NCBI GenBank assembly: GCA_016839635.1
Contig: JAEOTV010000026.1
Location: 1-18,326, forward strand
Length of the DNA: 18,326 bases
Direction of reading: 5' to 3'
From: Promethearchaeota archaeon
GTDB lineage: Archaea > Asgardarchaeota > Lokiarchaeia > Sigynarchaeales > SOKP01
Shown: positions 1-6,996 of the stretch, in pieces
How positions within the stretch are numbered: the stretch's first letter is position 1
Layout of the letters: every line of letters starts with the position of its first letter
Program-made: the position numbers and the translations under genes
Notes under the pieces: generated by a model
Databases searched by the model: none
What the model was told of the DNA's origin: nothing
What the model saw: the letters and a program-made list of their open reading frames with translations, nothing else

Positions 1-246
1 ATTATTGGGAGAGAAGCTGCATTTAAAACAGTCTATAATGAAAATTTAGGAAAACCTACCAGCGACTTAAAATTGAAACGTCAGCCTGGAACGATAAAAC
101 CAAAAGTGAAAGAAGCAGCTCCTGAAAAAGTACCTGAAACAGCATTAGAAGAAGAAATGGGACAAGATCAATTAATTGAGAAAGCAATTGAGAAAAAGGA
201 AGAATTGGATGAATTGGTTAAAGATTCTTCAGAAGAAGCAAAGTAA
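1..246 (+). CDS. C-terminal tail of an unidentified protein (5' truncated)
   Basis: An open frame enters from the left edge in frame 1 and ends at TAA 244-246, giving 81 visible residues. The visible part begins IIGREAAFKTVYNENLG, continues with a short basic stretch, and ends in a strongly acidic and lysine-rich tail of about 45 residues (repeated E, K, D with few hydrophobics), which is probably disordered or a coiled coil. I do not recognise the family from this fragment. The gene converges on the downstream acetyltransferase with 23 bases between the two stop codons, so it should be the last gene of its transcript. The coding call rests on an uninterrupted frame and on coding-like composition. 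The function cannot be inferred without the N-terminal part outside the window. Confidence 0.6.
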   Translation: MIGREAAFKTVYNENLGKPTSDLKLKRQPGTIKPKVKEAAPEKVPETALEEEMGQDQLIEKAIEKKEELDELVKDSSEEAK

Positions 247-269
247 AACATCAAATTTATTAACTATTT

Positions 270-821
270 TCATTGAGTTTTTAAACACGATAAAATTAGT
301 GCATCAAAGAAGGTACCATAAAAATTCAAATATTGTTTTAGTATTCCTTCTTCTTTAAATCCACATTTCTTAAAAAGAGAGATTGATCTTTTATTGTCTA
401 CAGCAATATAAGCTTCAAGTCTATTTATTTTTAAATGATGAAATCCAACATTTTTAATCATGATTAAAGTTTCTTCTCCTAATCCCTTATTCCAAAAGGA
501 AGGGATTAACCATATACCGACCTGGGCTCTTTGATGTTTCCAGTTAATATTCCAAAGACTGACTGAGCCGATCCTTTCATCATTAACCTCACGCAACTCA
601 ATTATATAATTAAATTGAACGTAATTATCCCAATATTTTAAGTAACTTTTAATTAATCTCTTTGCATGTTCTACTGTATTTAATGGCCCCAAAGATAGAT
701 ATGATGTTAATTCTTTGTTATTTAGGCACCTAAATATAAATTCAGCATCTTGTTTAGAAATTTTCCTCAGAAAGAGGTTTCCAACATTGATTTCCTCTAC
801 AGATTTAGAATCTTTAATCAT
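270..821 (-). CDS. GNAT-family N-acetyltransferase (RimJ/RimL type)
   Basis: A 183-residue single-domain GNAT acetyltransferase, which would transfer an acetyl group from acetyl-CoA to an amine on a protein N-terminus, polyamine or small molecule. What is visible: an N-terminal beta strand leading to LRKIS near residue 18; a central beta hairpin (IGSVSLWNINW, 84-94); the acetyl-CoA pyrophosphate loop NKGLGEE (111-117) after the strand ending in IP; and the C-terminal signature N143...S..LF.KCGF.EEG (143-159). This order and length fit the Acetyltransf_3 (RimJ/RimL-like) group. The substrate cannot be read from sequence. The ATG at 819-821 is supported by a TATA-like element centred about 28 nt upstream, implying a leaderless mRNA. 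The gene converges with the truncated gene on its left and lies downstream of the enoyl-CoA hydratase gene on the same strand, probably as a separate transcript. Confidence 0.85.
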   Translation of the reverse strand: MIKDSKSVEEINVGNLFLRKISKQDAEFIFRCLNNKELTSYLSLGPLNTVEHAKRLIKSYLKYWDNYVQFNYIIELREVNDERIGSVSLWNINWKHQRAQVGIWLIPSFWNKGLGEETLIMIKNVGFHHLKINRLEAYIAVDNKRSISLFKKCGFKEEGILKQYLNFYGTFFDALILSCLKTQ

Positions 822-844
822 CTTTTAAAATTCAAAGATTTTAT

Positions 845-853
845 GTATATAAG
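845..853 (-). promoter_or_regulatory. Candidate TATA box for the GNAT gene
   Basis: On the minus strand this reads CTTATATAC, close to the archaeal TATA consensus. Its centre is about 28 nt from the A of the ATG at 821, the distance expected when transcription starts at or beside the start codon. It abuts A runs (860-867 on the plus strand) that would be oligo-T in the transcript of the preceding enoyl-CoA hydratase gene, so terminator and promoter may be packed together. No experiment or consensus scan backs this. Confidence 0.4.
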
Positions 854-908
854 AATATCAAAAAAAAGGTTTAAAAAATATAATGGAAAAAATGGGTATT
901 ATAAAAAA

Positions 909-1739
909 TTATATTCCACCAGTGAAGTTCGGGTCTCGTTTTTTTAGAAAGGCTTGGATTCCTTCATTAACATCTGTAGATCCAGCATTAACTCCAAAAC
1001 CTAACATTTCAAATTGAACCCCAATTTCTAAAGGTACTTGGGTCCCAAATTTTACAGCTTTCTTTATACATAATAGACTAGTCGTAGGTCCTCGTCCTAA
1101 CCATGAAGCTTTTTCATGAATAAGGTTTTCAAATTCTTCACCATCATCACAAAGATAACTTACATGACCCCATTCAAGCATCTTGTCTGCGGGGACTCGT
1201 TCTCCAAAATAAATCATATTTAATGCTCGATTTAATCCAATACGTCTTGCCATTCTTTGAGTACCTCCATTTCCAGGAAAAATTCCTCTAGCGATTTCAG
1301 GAAATCCAAAAAATGATCTTTTAGTAGCAATTAAGATATCACAGACGAGAGAAAGCTCACATCCCCCTCCGAAAGCATACCCATCTACTGCCCCGACTAC
1401 TGGTTTCGGGAATTGTTCAATTAATGAGTAATATCTATGCTTTTGCTGCATGGATATTGTCCAATGAACAGGAATATTTGGTTTTAATCCTTTTCCCATC
1501 GGAGAAGATAAATCAGCACCAGCAGAAAATGCAGGTTTTTTTGTAACATTTTTAGTTCCACGTAGGACTATACATCGAACGCTACTATCAGTTTCGAATT
1601 GTTCCATTGCTTCATAAATTTCTCTTAACGTTTGCGTTGTAAGTGCATTTAATTTATTAGGTCTATTGATTGAAATTATTGCATAATTTCCTTCTTCATT
1701 TTTCTCTACTTCTACATGTTCAAATTTCTTTTCTGACAT
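909..1739 (-). CDS. Enoyl-CoA hydratase/isomerase (crotonase family)
   Basis: A 276-residue crotonase-fold enzyme that would add water across the trans-2 double bond of an enoyl-CoA, a step of beta-oxidation or of a reversed butyryl-CoA-type pathway. Visible signatures: INRPNKLNAL (24-33); the oxyanion-hole segment AFSAGADL (70-77); GYAFGGGCELS (120-130); and FGFPEIARGIFPGNGGTQR (144-162). E128 and E148 align with the two catalytic glutamates of mitochondrial enoyl-CoA hydratase, so hydratase activity is likely. Many crotonases act on other acyl-CoAs, so the substrate is open. An SD-like AGAGGTTAG lies 8-9 nt upstream of ATG 1737-1739. A TTATAAA element about 27 nt upstream would instead suggest a leaderless start, and the two readings conflict. 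The 3-hydroxyacyl-CoA dehydrogenase gene 181 bp upstream supplies the next enzymatic step. Confidence 0.92.
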   Translation of the reverse strand: MSEKKFEHVEVEKNEEGNYAIISINRPNKLNALTTQTLREIYEAMEQFETDSSVRCIVLRGTKNVTKKPAFSAGADLSSPMGKGLKPNIPVHWTISMQQKHRYYSLIEQFPKPVVGAVDGYAFGGGCELSLVCDILIATKRSFFGFPEIARGIFPGNGGTQRMARRIGLNRALNMIYFGERVPADKMLEWGHVSYLCDDGEEFENLIHEKASWLGRGPTTSLLCIKKAVKFGTQVPLEIGVQFEMLGFGVNAGSTDVNEGIQAFLKKRDPNFTGGI

Positions 1740-1890
1740 TTAATCTAACCTCTTTTATTTTGTTTATAACGATTATTGATAATTAATTTAAAGATAACTA
1801 ATATTATTTTTTGTAAAATTAAAAATTTTCAAATTAACATTCAATTTCTTATTAAGGAAATTCATATAATTTCAAAAAAATAGAGAAAAT

Positions 1891-1901
1891 AAAAAAAAAA
1901 A
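1891..1901 (-). terminator. Oligo-T terminator-like tract behind the hydroxyacyl-CoA dehydrogenase gene
   Basis: Eleven consecutive A on the plus strand, i.e. T11 in the minus-strand transcript, begin 20 nt past the stop codon of the 3-hydroxyacyl-CoA dehydrogenase gene. A further A7 run follows at 1874-1880. Archaeal RNA polymerase terminates at oligo-T tracts without needing a hairpin. This, with the 181-bp gap, suggests that the two fatty-acid genes are at least partly separate transcripts. Confidence 0.45.
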
Positions 1902-1920
1902 GATTATTCTAAATAAAATT

Positions 1921-3093
1921 CTATTTCATATCTACCCACTTGCCACTCTTTAAGAGTTCACAGGGTTTAAAGTATTCTTTACCTGTAAGCTCAACAAGTT
2001 CATTTAATACTTCGACTTGTTTCTCCCACGTATTTACGTTTGGAGTCATTGGACCAGGCATATTCATCCCTGCCATTATTGATTTATCAATAACTTCCCA
2101 ACTAGTTGTTACACCTTCCTCCAATAGTCTACACGCCTCATTCAACATAATAGCAATTGGATATTTCATCTTATAGATTCTTGCTTTTCCGGCTTTTTTA
2201 TCTGGTTGAGGTCGACCTTTAGACCAATCTCGGAATCCTTGACCTGTTTTCATCCCTAGCTTTCCTTCATTATATAATTTAGTACTTACTTTACCTGGAG
2301 CACAATTAGGGGAAAGAGTCTCGGAATAATACCTTTGACCATGGTATAAAACATCGATACCAATATAATCAGCTAACACAGTTATTGACATAGGACCAGT
2401 TCGAGCATCATTATCAAGTTGGTCCCATGAAAATCCTTCATCAGCAATCCTGTCAAAAACATAATTCTGATAAATTTGCGGAGGAGCAGTAACTCGATTA
2501 CAGATAAATCCAGGTCTATCTTTTAATACTTTTGCGATATACCTCTCTCCTCTAAGACAAGGTATTGATTTTGCGAATTCCATTCCAATGTTTACACTTT
2601 CATCAGAAGAATGCTCACTATATATAACCTCGATTAGCTTCATTAAAGGAACGGGATTAAAAAAATGCATACCTATACATTTATCTGGTCTTCCTGATTC
2701 TTTTCCAATATCTGTAATACTCATCGTGGATGTATTTGATGCAAGGATACAGTGAGATGGAGCATTATCTCCACAAGTTTTAAAAACCTGTTGTTTTATA
2801 TCCATTTTTTCGATAACAGCTTCAATCATAAGATCAGCATCCTTTACTGCTGATGCTAAATCTGTTGATTTTTTACAATTTGCCATCAAATCTGCAGCTG
2901 TTTTACCTTCTGGTAAAGTTCCTTTCGCTTCGAGTTTTTTCATTCCTTCATCTATTTTACTCCATCCTTTATCAACGAAATCTTCCTTAATATCGACAAG
3001 TGTAACATTATATCTCGCCATCAATGCCATCTGGCCAATTCCATGACCCATTTGCCCAGCGCCAACTACTACTAAATTTTTAATATCTGTCAT
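1921..3093 (-). CDS. 3-hydroxyacyl-CoA dehydrogenase (NAD-dependent)
   Basis: A 390-residue enzyme that would oxidise 3-hydroxyacyl-CoA to 3-ketoacyl-CoA with NAD+, or run in reverse. The N-terminal Rossmann fold shows VVVGAGQMGHGIGQMA (8-23), the GxGxxGxG dinucleotide loop, with an acidic residue (D34) at the end of the second strand that favours NAD over NADP. The catalytic His-Glu pair is H143 in GMHFFNP and E155 in LIEVI, spaced 12 residues as in the mitochondrial enzyme. DRPGFICNRV starts the C-terminal dimerisation domain, which contains GKLGMKTGQGF. At 390 residues it is longer than the usual short form of about 285, with extra C-terminal sequence, but there is no fused hydratase domain. 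The ATG at 3091-3093 has an SD-like AGAGGTAG about 10 nt upstream. The hydratase gene lies just downstream. Confidence 0.93.
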   Translation of the reverse strand: MTDIKNLVVVGAGQMGHGIGQMALMARYNVTLVDIKEDFVDKGWSKIDEGMKKLEAKGTLPEGKTAADLMANCKKSTDLASAVKDADLMIEAVIEKMDIKQQVFKTCGDNAPSHCILASNTSTMSITDIGKESGRPDKCIGMHFFNPVPLMKLIEVIYSEHSSDESVNIGMEFAKSIPCLRGERYIAKVLKDRPGFICNRVTAPPQIYQNYVFDRIADEGFSWDQLDNDARTGPMSITVLADYIGIDVLYHGQRYYSETLSPNCAPGKVSTKLYNEGKLGMKTGQGFRDWSKGRPQPDKKAGKARIYKMKYPIAIMLNEACRLLEEGVTTSWEVIDKSIMAGMNMPGPMTPNVNTWEKQVEVLNELVELTGKEYFKPCELLKSGKWVDMK

Positions 3094-3103
3094 TTGTTTT
3101 TTT

Positions 3104-3112
3104 CTACCTCTT
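3104..3112 (-). promoter_or_regulatory. Shine-Dalgarno-like site of the hydroxyacyl-CoA dehydrogenase gene
   Basis: On the minus strand this reads AAGAGGTAG, complementary to the anti-SD core, about 10 nt before ATG 3091-3093. It supports that start. It is also one of the few clear SD motifs in the window, where several other genes look leaderless. Confidence 0.55.
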
Positions 3113-3154
3113 AATATTAAATTAGAAATAGTATTTTTGATATCTTAAATTCAA

Positions 3155-3182
3155 CATAGATTATAATTTTTTTTTATCTATG
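3155..3182. repeat. Short inverted repeat upstream of the hydroxyacyl-CoA dehydrogenase gene
   Basis: CATAGAT at 3155-3161 and its exact reverse complement ATCTATG at 3176-3182 are separated by 14 bases. The right arm extended (ATCTATGAT) recurs as a direct copy at 3241-3249. The dyad sits about 65 bp upstream of the dehydrogenase start, in a plausible place for an operator. The DNA is very AT-rich, so chance occurrence is quite possible. Confidence 0.25.
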
Positions 3183-3312
3183 ATTTTCAAAATGAAAAAT
3201 GCAATGATGAAATTTAGAATTCAATTTGAATTATTTTTACATCTATGATAAATGAAGTTAAAAAGCAATAGTAATACCGATACCCAATTATTTCAGGTAT
3301 AATTTAAACATA

Positions 3313-3849
3313 TTAGCCTGAATTGGTATAAAAGTTAAGTTCTTCGACACACACGTCTTTTCCAGCATCATTTTCAAGAAAATTTATCTCAATCTTCTTT
3401 ATATTATCCCCTAATAACTTTTGGAAGGCTGTTTCAAAATATCCTTTATTAATCCTACAAAATGCTTTTCCAAAATCTAAAGTTTCGCGATGACTTATTG
3501 GTTTACGTAAAAAGCAGTGATTTTCAATAACGACTCTATATCTATCTTCATATTGTTCAACGTCTCGAACTTGAATTGAATAGAATTCTTTTAATTCATC
3601 CATTAGAATTACTAAAGCTTCCATTATTTCAAATTTTTCCTTACCATATTCCTTTTTTATCCTATCTGCAATGATCGTCCCAGGATGTACACCTGTTTGA
3701 TATAGAATCGACATTAAGCTATTACGACCGAAAACATCAAAGACTTGGTGGACTAATGATTCAGATATAATTTCAAATCCTTTTACTGAATTGATATTTT
3801 CAGTTGGATTAAAAATTCTCTCATTTAGTTCTTTTTTATATTGCTCCAA
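3313..3849 (-). CDS. V4R-domain-like protein
   Basis: A 178-residue soluble protein resembling the V4R / XylR_N family, a small-molecule-binding fold related to TRAPP Bet3 and found in archaeal regulators. Matching elements: a GRNSLMSILYQTG helix (41-53) followed by HPGTIIADRI; a central acidic helix rich in Leu/Met (residues 70-90); VVIENHCFL in the middle; then FCRINKGYFETAFQKLLG (130-147); and the typical closing pattern of Gly-Lys-Asp-Val-Cys followed by an alternating strand. The Cys and His residues could bind metal or a ligand, but this is inference. No DNA-binding domain is seen, so it is not itself an obvious transcription factor. The start is a TTG at 3847-3849, since the next in-frame ATG is 45 codons in and a stop lies four codons upstream. 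An AGGGT motif about 10-12 nt upstream may be the ribosome site. Confidence 0.55.
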   Translation of the reverse strand: MEQYKKELNERIFNPTENINSVKGFEIISESLVHQVFDVFGRNSLMSILYQTGVHPGTIIADRIKKEYGKEKFEIMEALVILMDELKEFYSIQVRDVEQYEDRYRVVIENHCFLRKPISHRETLDFGKAFCRINKGYFETAFQKLLGDNIKKIEINFLENDAGKDVCVEELNFYTNSG

Positions 3850-3939
3850 TATGTGATAACCCTAATTTCTAAAATTGAGTATGAAAACCAATTATAATCT
3901 AGTAATTATTAGCATTTGATCTACTTAAAAACTTAATTC

Positions 3940-3947
3940 AAAAAAAA
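3940..3947 (-). terminator. Oligo-T terminator-like tract behind the ABC transporter operon
   Basis: Eight A on the plus strand read as T8 in the minus-strand transcript, 26 nt beyond the permease stop codon. No hairpin precedes it, and archaeal termination does not require one. It would separate the transporter operon from the V4R-like gene. Confidence 0.4.
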
Positions 3948-3972
3948 GAAGTTAGTTATTAAAGAACAAACA

Positions 3973-4707
3973 TTATAGAATTGCTGTTTTTCGTTGGAAT
4001 AAGAGTATGCCTAGAAAGATTAAAACTATTCCCCATATGGCAATTATTATTAAATTTAATCCAACTGGATCAAATGCGACACTACCATTAATCATTACAG
4101 CAGTCATTGCTTCCGCTGCTAACGAGGTGGGTATAAAATCTACAATTGGAGCTGTAGCTAATCCTCCTAAAAATTGGAGCGGTAAAATAATAAACCATGC
4201 TAGACCTCCTGCTGAACTTGCTGTTCTTACAACAGATGCTAGTATTAAACCAAATCCAAGAGAAGTAAATGCAACTAAAAAGGGAATAAAAAATAATAAG
4301 ATTACATTAGCATTAGGACTGATTGATACTCCAAATAGTAAAATCAGAAGGAGCATAACTACGATTTGTATCGCTGCGACTATTAATTGCGAAAATAAAC
4401 CGGATAATAATAATGTTGAACGTGAAACAGGAGTAGTTATTAAGCGTTGCAATGTCCCTGACTCTTTTTCCTCAGCAAAGTGTCCTGCTAATTGTGAAAT
4501 TAATACGATTGGACCTAATATTACAACACCTGGAGCAAATATGTCAAAAACTTCTAACCCATATCCAAACCTAAATAAGAGGATAAAAACTAAAGGATAA
4601 CCAAAAATCCAAACTAACTGACTCACTTCTCGGATCATTGATTTGAAGTTTTTTATAGTTAAATACCATAACTGTAGAGTGAATTTTGGTTCTCTGTTTT
4701 GTTCCAT
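3973..4707 (-). CDS. ABC-2 type exporter permease
   Basis: A 244-residue integral membrane protein of the ABC-2 family, the membrane half of a drug, lipid or polysaccharide exporter. Roughly six hydrophobic segments can be seen (about 32-47, 56-76, 107-128, 136-160, 168-188, 217-238). The family hallmark between the second and third segments is EEKESGTLQRLITTPVSR (79-96), the amphipathic coupling region that contacts the ATPase. The N-terminus is cytosolic and carries no signal peptide. Its ATG at 4705-4707 shares one base with the TAA of the upstream ATPase gene (TAATG), so the two are translationally coupled and form one exporter. The transported substrate cannot be told; the DrrB-like family includes antibiotic and lipid exporters. 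Confidence 0.9.
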   Translation of the reverse strand: MEQNREPKFTLQLWYLTIKNFKSMIREVSQLVWIFGYPLVFILLFRFGYGLEVFDIFAPGVVILGPIVLISQLAGHFAEEKESGTLQRLITTPVSRSTLLLSGLFSQLIVAAIQIVVMLLLILLFGVSISPNANVILLFFIPFLVAFTSLGFGLILASVVRTASSAGGLAWFIILPLQFLGGLATAPIVDFIPTSLAAEAMTAVMINGSVAFDPVGLNLIIIAIWGIVLIFLGILLFQRKTAIL

Positions 4708-5654
4708 TAATCTCTCAACCTCCTACCTGTTAAATCAATAAATACATCCTCTAATGTGTTTTTGCGAACAGAAATATCTTCCATTTTTACTTTTACAACA
4801 TCCATGATTTCAGATACCCTCCTTAATCCATCAAGGGCGTTAAGAACAATTCGATGTTTTCCAACTGGTTTTCCCCATCTTACAAAATCCAATGTTTTTG
4901 CTCTATCAATAATCTCGTTTCTTTGCTCTATCTCTTTAACTTTAAATTCTAATACGTCTCCTTCTCCTAATTTTCCTTTCAATTCGTCTGGAGCACCTTG
5001 GGAAATGATTTTTCCATGATCAATAATAACAAGTTCATCAGAAAGATCATCTGCTTCTTCCATAGAATGTGTTGTTAATATAATCGTGCTTTCCTTTTCT
5101 TGAAAATCTCGGATAAAATCCCATACTACCCGTCGTGATTGTGGATCAAGACCTGCTGTAGGCTCATCAAAAAATAATAGCTCAGGTTCATGGATAACTG
5201 CCATTAATACATTTATCCGACGTTTCATTCCCCCTGAATAACTTTTAACTAAGGAACTAGCACGATCCAGCAAATTCATTTTTCCTAGCAGGTCATCAGT
5301 TCTTTCTTTATAATCTTTTTTTGCCATTCCATGCATTTGTGCAATTAAATGAATATTTTCCTTCGCTGATAAACGAGGATATAAAACTAGTTCTTGAGGA
5401 CAGACACCAATCCGTTTCTTTATCTTTTGAGCATCTTTTTTTATATCAAATCCTAATACAGTGGCACCACCACTTGTGGGGTATAAAACTGTTGATAGCA
5501 TTCTGATTGTTGTAGTTTTTCCCGCCCCATTAGGACCAAGAACCCCAAATAATGAGCCTTTTGGGATCTGTAAGTCAATTCCATCAACAGCATGAATATC
5601 CCCAAAATATTTTTTTAGATTATTAGTTTCTATAGCTAAATCCAAAATATTCAC
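4707..5654 (-). CDS. ABC transporter ATP-binding protein (DrrA/NatA type)
   Basis: A 315-residue ATPase that would power the adjacent permease. In order: Walker A GPNGAGKTT (40-48); Q-loop Q87; ABC signature SYSGGMKRR (138-146); Walker B LLFFDEPTAGLD (159-170); H-loop H196 in TTHSMEEAD. A C-terminal accessory domain of about 90 residues (residues 225-315) ends with the typical TLEDVFIDLTGR, as in DrrA-type ATPases (DUF4162-like). All catalytic residues are intact. The start at 5652-5654 is GTG, with no SD visible and no nearby in-frame ATG; a TTG three codons further in is an alternative. A TATA-like element about 46 nt upstream would give a leader of about 20 nt. This is the first gene of a two-gene operon. 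Confidence 0.93.
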   Translation of the reverse strand: MNILDLAIETNNLKKYFGDIHAVDGIDLQIPKGSLFGVLGPNGAGKTTTIRMLSTVLYPTSGGATVLGFDIKKDAQKIKKRIGVCPQELVLYPRLSAKENIHLIAQMHGMAKKDYKERTDDLLGKMNLLDRASSLVKSYSGGMKRRINVLMAVIHEPELLFFDEPTAGLDPQSRRVVWDFIRDFQEKESTIILTTHSMEEADDLSDELVIIDHGKIISQGAPDELKGKLGEGDVLEFKVKEIEQRNEIIDRAKTLDFVRWGKPVGKHRIVLNALDGLRRVSEIMDVVKVKMEDISVRKNTLEDVFIDLTGRRLRD

Positions 5655-5697
5655 TTTTTTTAATAAAATTAGATTAAACTAATTTTCGATTTAATAG

Positions 5698-5705
5698 AAT
5701 ATAAA
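5698..5705 (-). promoter_or_regulatory. Candidate TATA box of the ABC exporter operon
   Basis: On the minus strand this reads TTTATATT, preceded by purines (AAGA) where the BRE element would lie. Transcription would start near 5675, about 20 nt before the GTG start. It is a visual match only. Confidence 0.35.
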
Positions 5706-5758
5706 TCTTTTCATAGGATATAATTTGAAAAATTAGGAGAAAAACCAATGATAATAAA

Positions 5759-6304
5759 TTAACTAGATAAACTTTGAAGAACCTTTTCAAATTCTATAAA
5801 ATCGGCTTCATTCTCGAGACAAACAGATACATTTCTTAAATTTTGGTTTTTTTCTACAAGATATTTTTTAAACGTGGGGAGCATTGCTTCAGCACATAAT
5901 TTAGAAGTAATTCCTCTCATTTCTATTGATATAGGTGGAAAAGCTACTGAATTTATGCCTATTTCATCAGCTAAGATTAATGAGTTCCAAGTAGCAAGCA
6001 TTAGTTTTTTCCCTTCATTTCCTTGCCCTGGTCTTGGCCCATTTGTGTGTATTATATATTTGATAAAATTACCCCCTGAAGTAACTATAGATTTTCCTAC
6101 AGAAACTTGAATTATTTTATTAATTATTTTATTACATTCAACTTGCACTTGGGTTCCAGCTTTTTTCAAAACTTTACACCTTAAATCACCACTAGGTAGA
6201 AGTCTACTATTAGTAGGTATAACAATAGCGTCATATTGTTCAATATTAGTTAAATCTCCTAAAAATATTTCAATTATTGAATTGTTTATCATTACTTGAT
6301 CCAT
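5759..6304 (-). CDS. Macro-domain protein (ADP-ribose-binding fold, diverged loop)
   Basis: A 181-residue macro domain, a fold that binds ADP-ribose and in many members removes it from proteins or nucleic acids. Visible elements: LGDLTNIEQYDAIVIPTNS (first strands, ending in the conserved Asn); KKAG; VGKSIVTSGG; YIIHTNGP (the strand and turn seen as VIHxVGP in the family); NSLILADEIGINSVAFPPIS; and GITSKLCAEAM, the second binding loop region. The usual Asn-Ala-Ala-Asn and Gly-Gly-Gly-Val loop is replaced by PTNSRLLPSGDLR, so hydrolase activity is doubtful and binding only is possible. I chose ATG 6302-6304 over the upstream TTG 6317-6319, because a TATA-like element is centred 28 nt from this ATG and the TTG would lie upstream of the transcript. 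Neighbours are an LMW phosphatase-like gene upstream and, 3 kb away, a SIR2 gene that could generate ADP-ribose. Confidence 0.8.
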   Translation of the reverse strand: MDQVMINNSIIEIFLGDLTNIEQYDAIVIPTNSRLLPSGDLRCKVLKKAGTQVQVECNKIINKIIQVSVGKSIVTSGGNFIKYIIHTNGPRPGQGNEGKKLMLATWNSLILADEIGINSVAFPPISIEMRGITSKLCAEAMLPTFKKYLVEKNQNLRNVSVCLENEADFIEFEKVLQSLSS

Positions 6305-6327
6305 TAAAATTATAACCAAGCGAGGAA

Positions 6328-6336
6328 TATTTATAC
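6328..6336 (-). promoter_or_regulatory. Candidate TATA box for the macro-domain gene
   Basis: On the minus strand this reads GTATAAATA, a strong archaeal TATA match. It is centred 28 nt from ATG 6302-6304, which implies a leaderless mRNA and decides between two possible starts. Confidence 0.45.
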
Positions 6337-6396
6337 TTTAGTCTTATTTAAAAGAGGTTCAGTGGTTAAAATAGTTTTTTTTTCAATCTTTTAGAT

Positions 6397-6876
6397 TTAC
6401 AAATTATTATTTTCTATAATTCTTTTTACTGCTTTTTCAACGTTTTTTTCAATAATTCCAAGAACTTTTCTATACGTGTCTTTTGAAGTATAATATGGAT
6501 CGATTATATCCAACTCTTGAGTTTCTCCATTAAACTCTTTTAAAGTGAAAACTATATTCTCAATATCTCTGAGGTTATAGAAATTATGTTTTATATCTCT
6601 TGAATGTTTGCTTTCCATTGTAAGTATTAAGTCTTGTTTTTCCAATAAATTAGGATTAATAACTTTTGGAATAAAATCAGAATGTTTTATTCCTTTGGAA
6701 TCCAAATACTTGCGAGATTCTGGTTGCATATAACTGAATGCATTGAAAAAACCACAAGAATCAAAACTCAAATCAGCATGAAGTTTTTCTGCATGGTACC
6801 GAGCTAAGTATTCTGCTGCTGGAGATCTTGCAGTATTCCCTAGACATACGAAAAGAACTCGCTTTGTTTTCTTCAT
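6397..6876 (-). CDS. Low-molecular-weight phosphatase / arsenate reductase-like protein (copy 1)
   Basis: A 159-residue protein of the LMW protein-tyrosine phosphatase / ArsC fold. The P-loop is at the N-terminus, VCLGNTARSPAAE, with catalytic C11, R17 (CX5R) and S18. The general acid is D126 in the DPYY motif (126-129). Members dephosphorylate phosphotyrosine proteins or reduce arsenate. The extra Cys residues of thioredoxin-coupled arsenate reductases are not clearly present (C41 is the only other obvious one), which leans toward a phosphatase. Start: ATG 6874-6876, with a TATA-like element about 29 nt upstream. It diverges from the MFS-like gene across a 120-bp gap, and a homologous copy lies on the far side of that gene. 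The macro-domain gene follows on the same strand after 92 bp. Confidence 0.85.
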   Translation of the reverse strand: MKKTKRVLFVCLGNTARSPAAEYLARYHAEKLHADLSFDSCGFFNAFSYMQPESRKYLDSKGIKHSDFIPKVINPNLLEKQDLILTMESKHSRDIKHNFYNLRDIENIVFTLKEFNGETQELDIIDPYYTSKDTYRKVLGIIEKNVEKAVKRIIENNNL

Positions 6877-6900
6877 GAGATATCAAATATAAGTAGAGAT

Positions 6901-6910
6901 ATATATAAAA
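6901..6910 (-). promoter_or_regulatory. Candidate TATA box for LMW phosphatase-like copy 1
   Basis: On the minus strand this reads TTTTATATAT. Its core is centred about 29 nt from ATG 6874-6876, consistent with a leaderless or near-leaderless transcript. It lies in the 120-bp gap shared with the divergent MFS-like gene. Confidence 0.4.
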
Positions 6911-6996
6911 TAAAATTTATGAGATGGCTTTGACAAAAATATTAAATAAAAAGCAAGCATAACGAATAATACTGAAATCAATACCTTTTTGTCTAA

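Noticed and set aside
3180..3248. Met-rich 22-residue open frame between the dehydrogenase and V4R-like genes
   Set aside because: It has no SD and no family resemblance, and lies in AT-rich intergenic DNA where such short frames arise by chance.
4007..4600. Long plus-strand open frame of 197 codons opposite the ABC permease
   Set aside because: It is antisense to a clear ABC-2 permease with intact motifs; the translated product has no recognisable domain and low-complexity composition, so it is a shadow frame.
6305..6319. TTG at 6317-6319 as the start of the macro-domain gene
   Set aside because: It would extend the protein by five residues, but the TATA-like element at 6328-6336 puts the transcript start close to ATG 6302-6304, downstream of this TTG.
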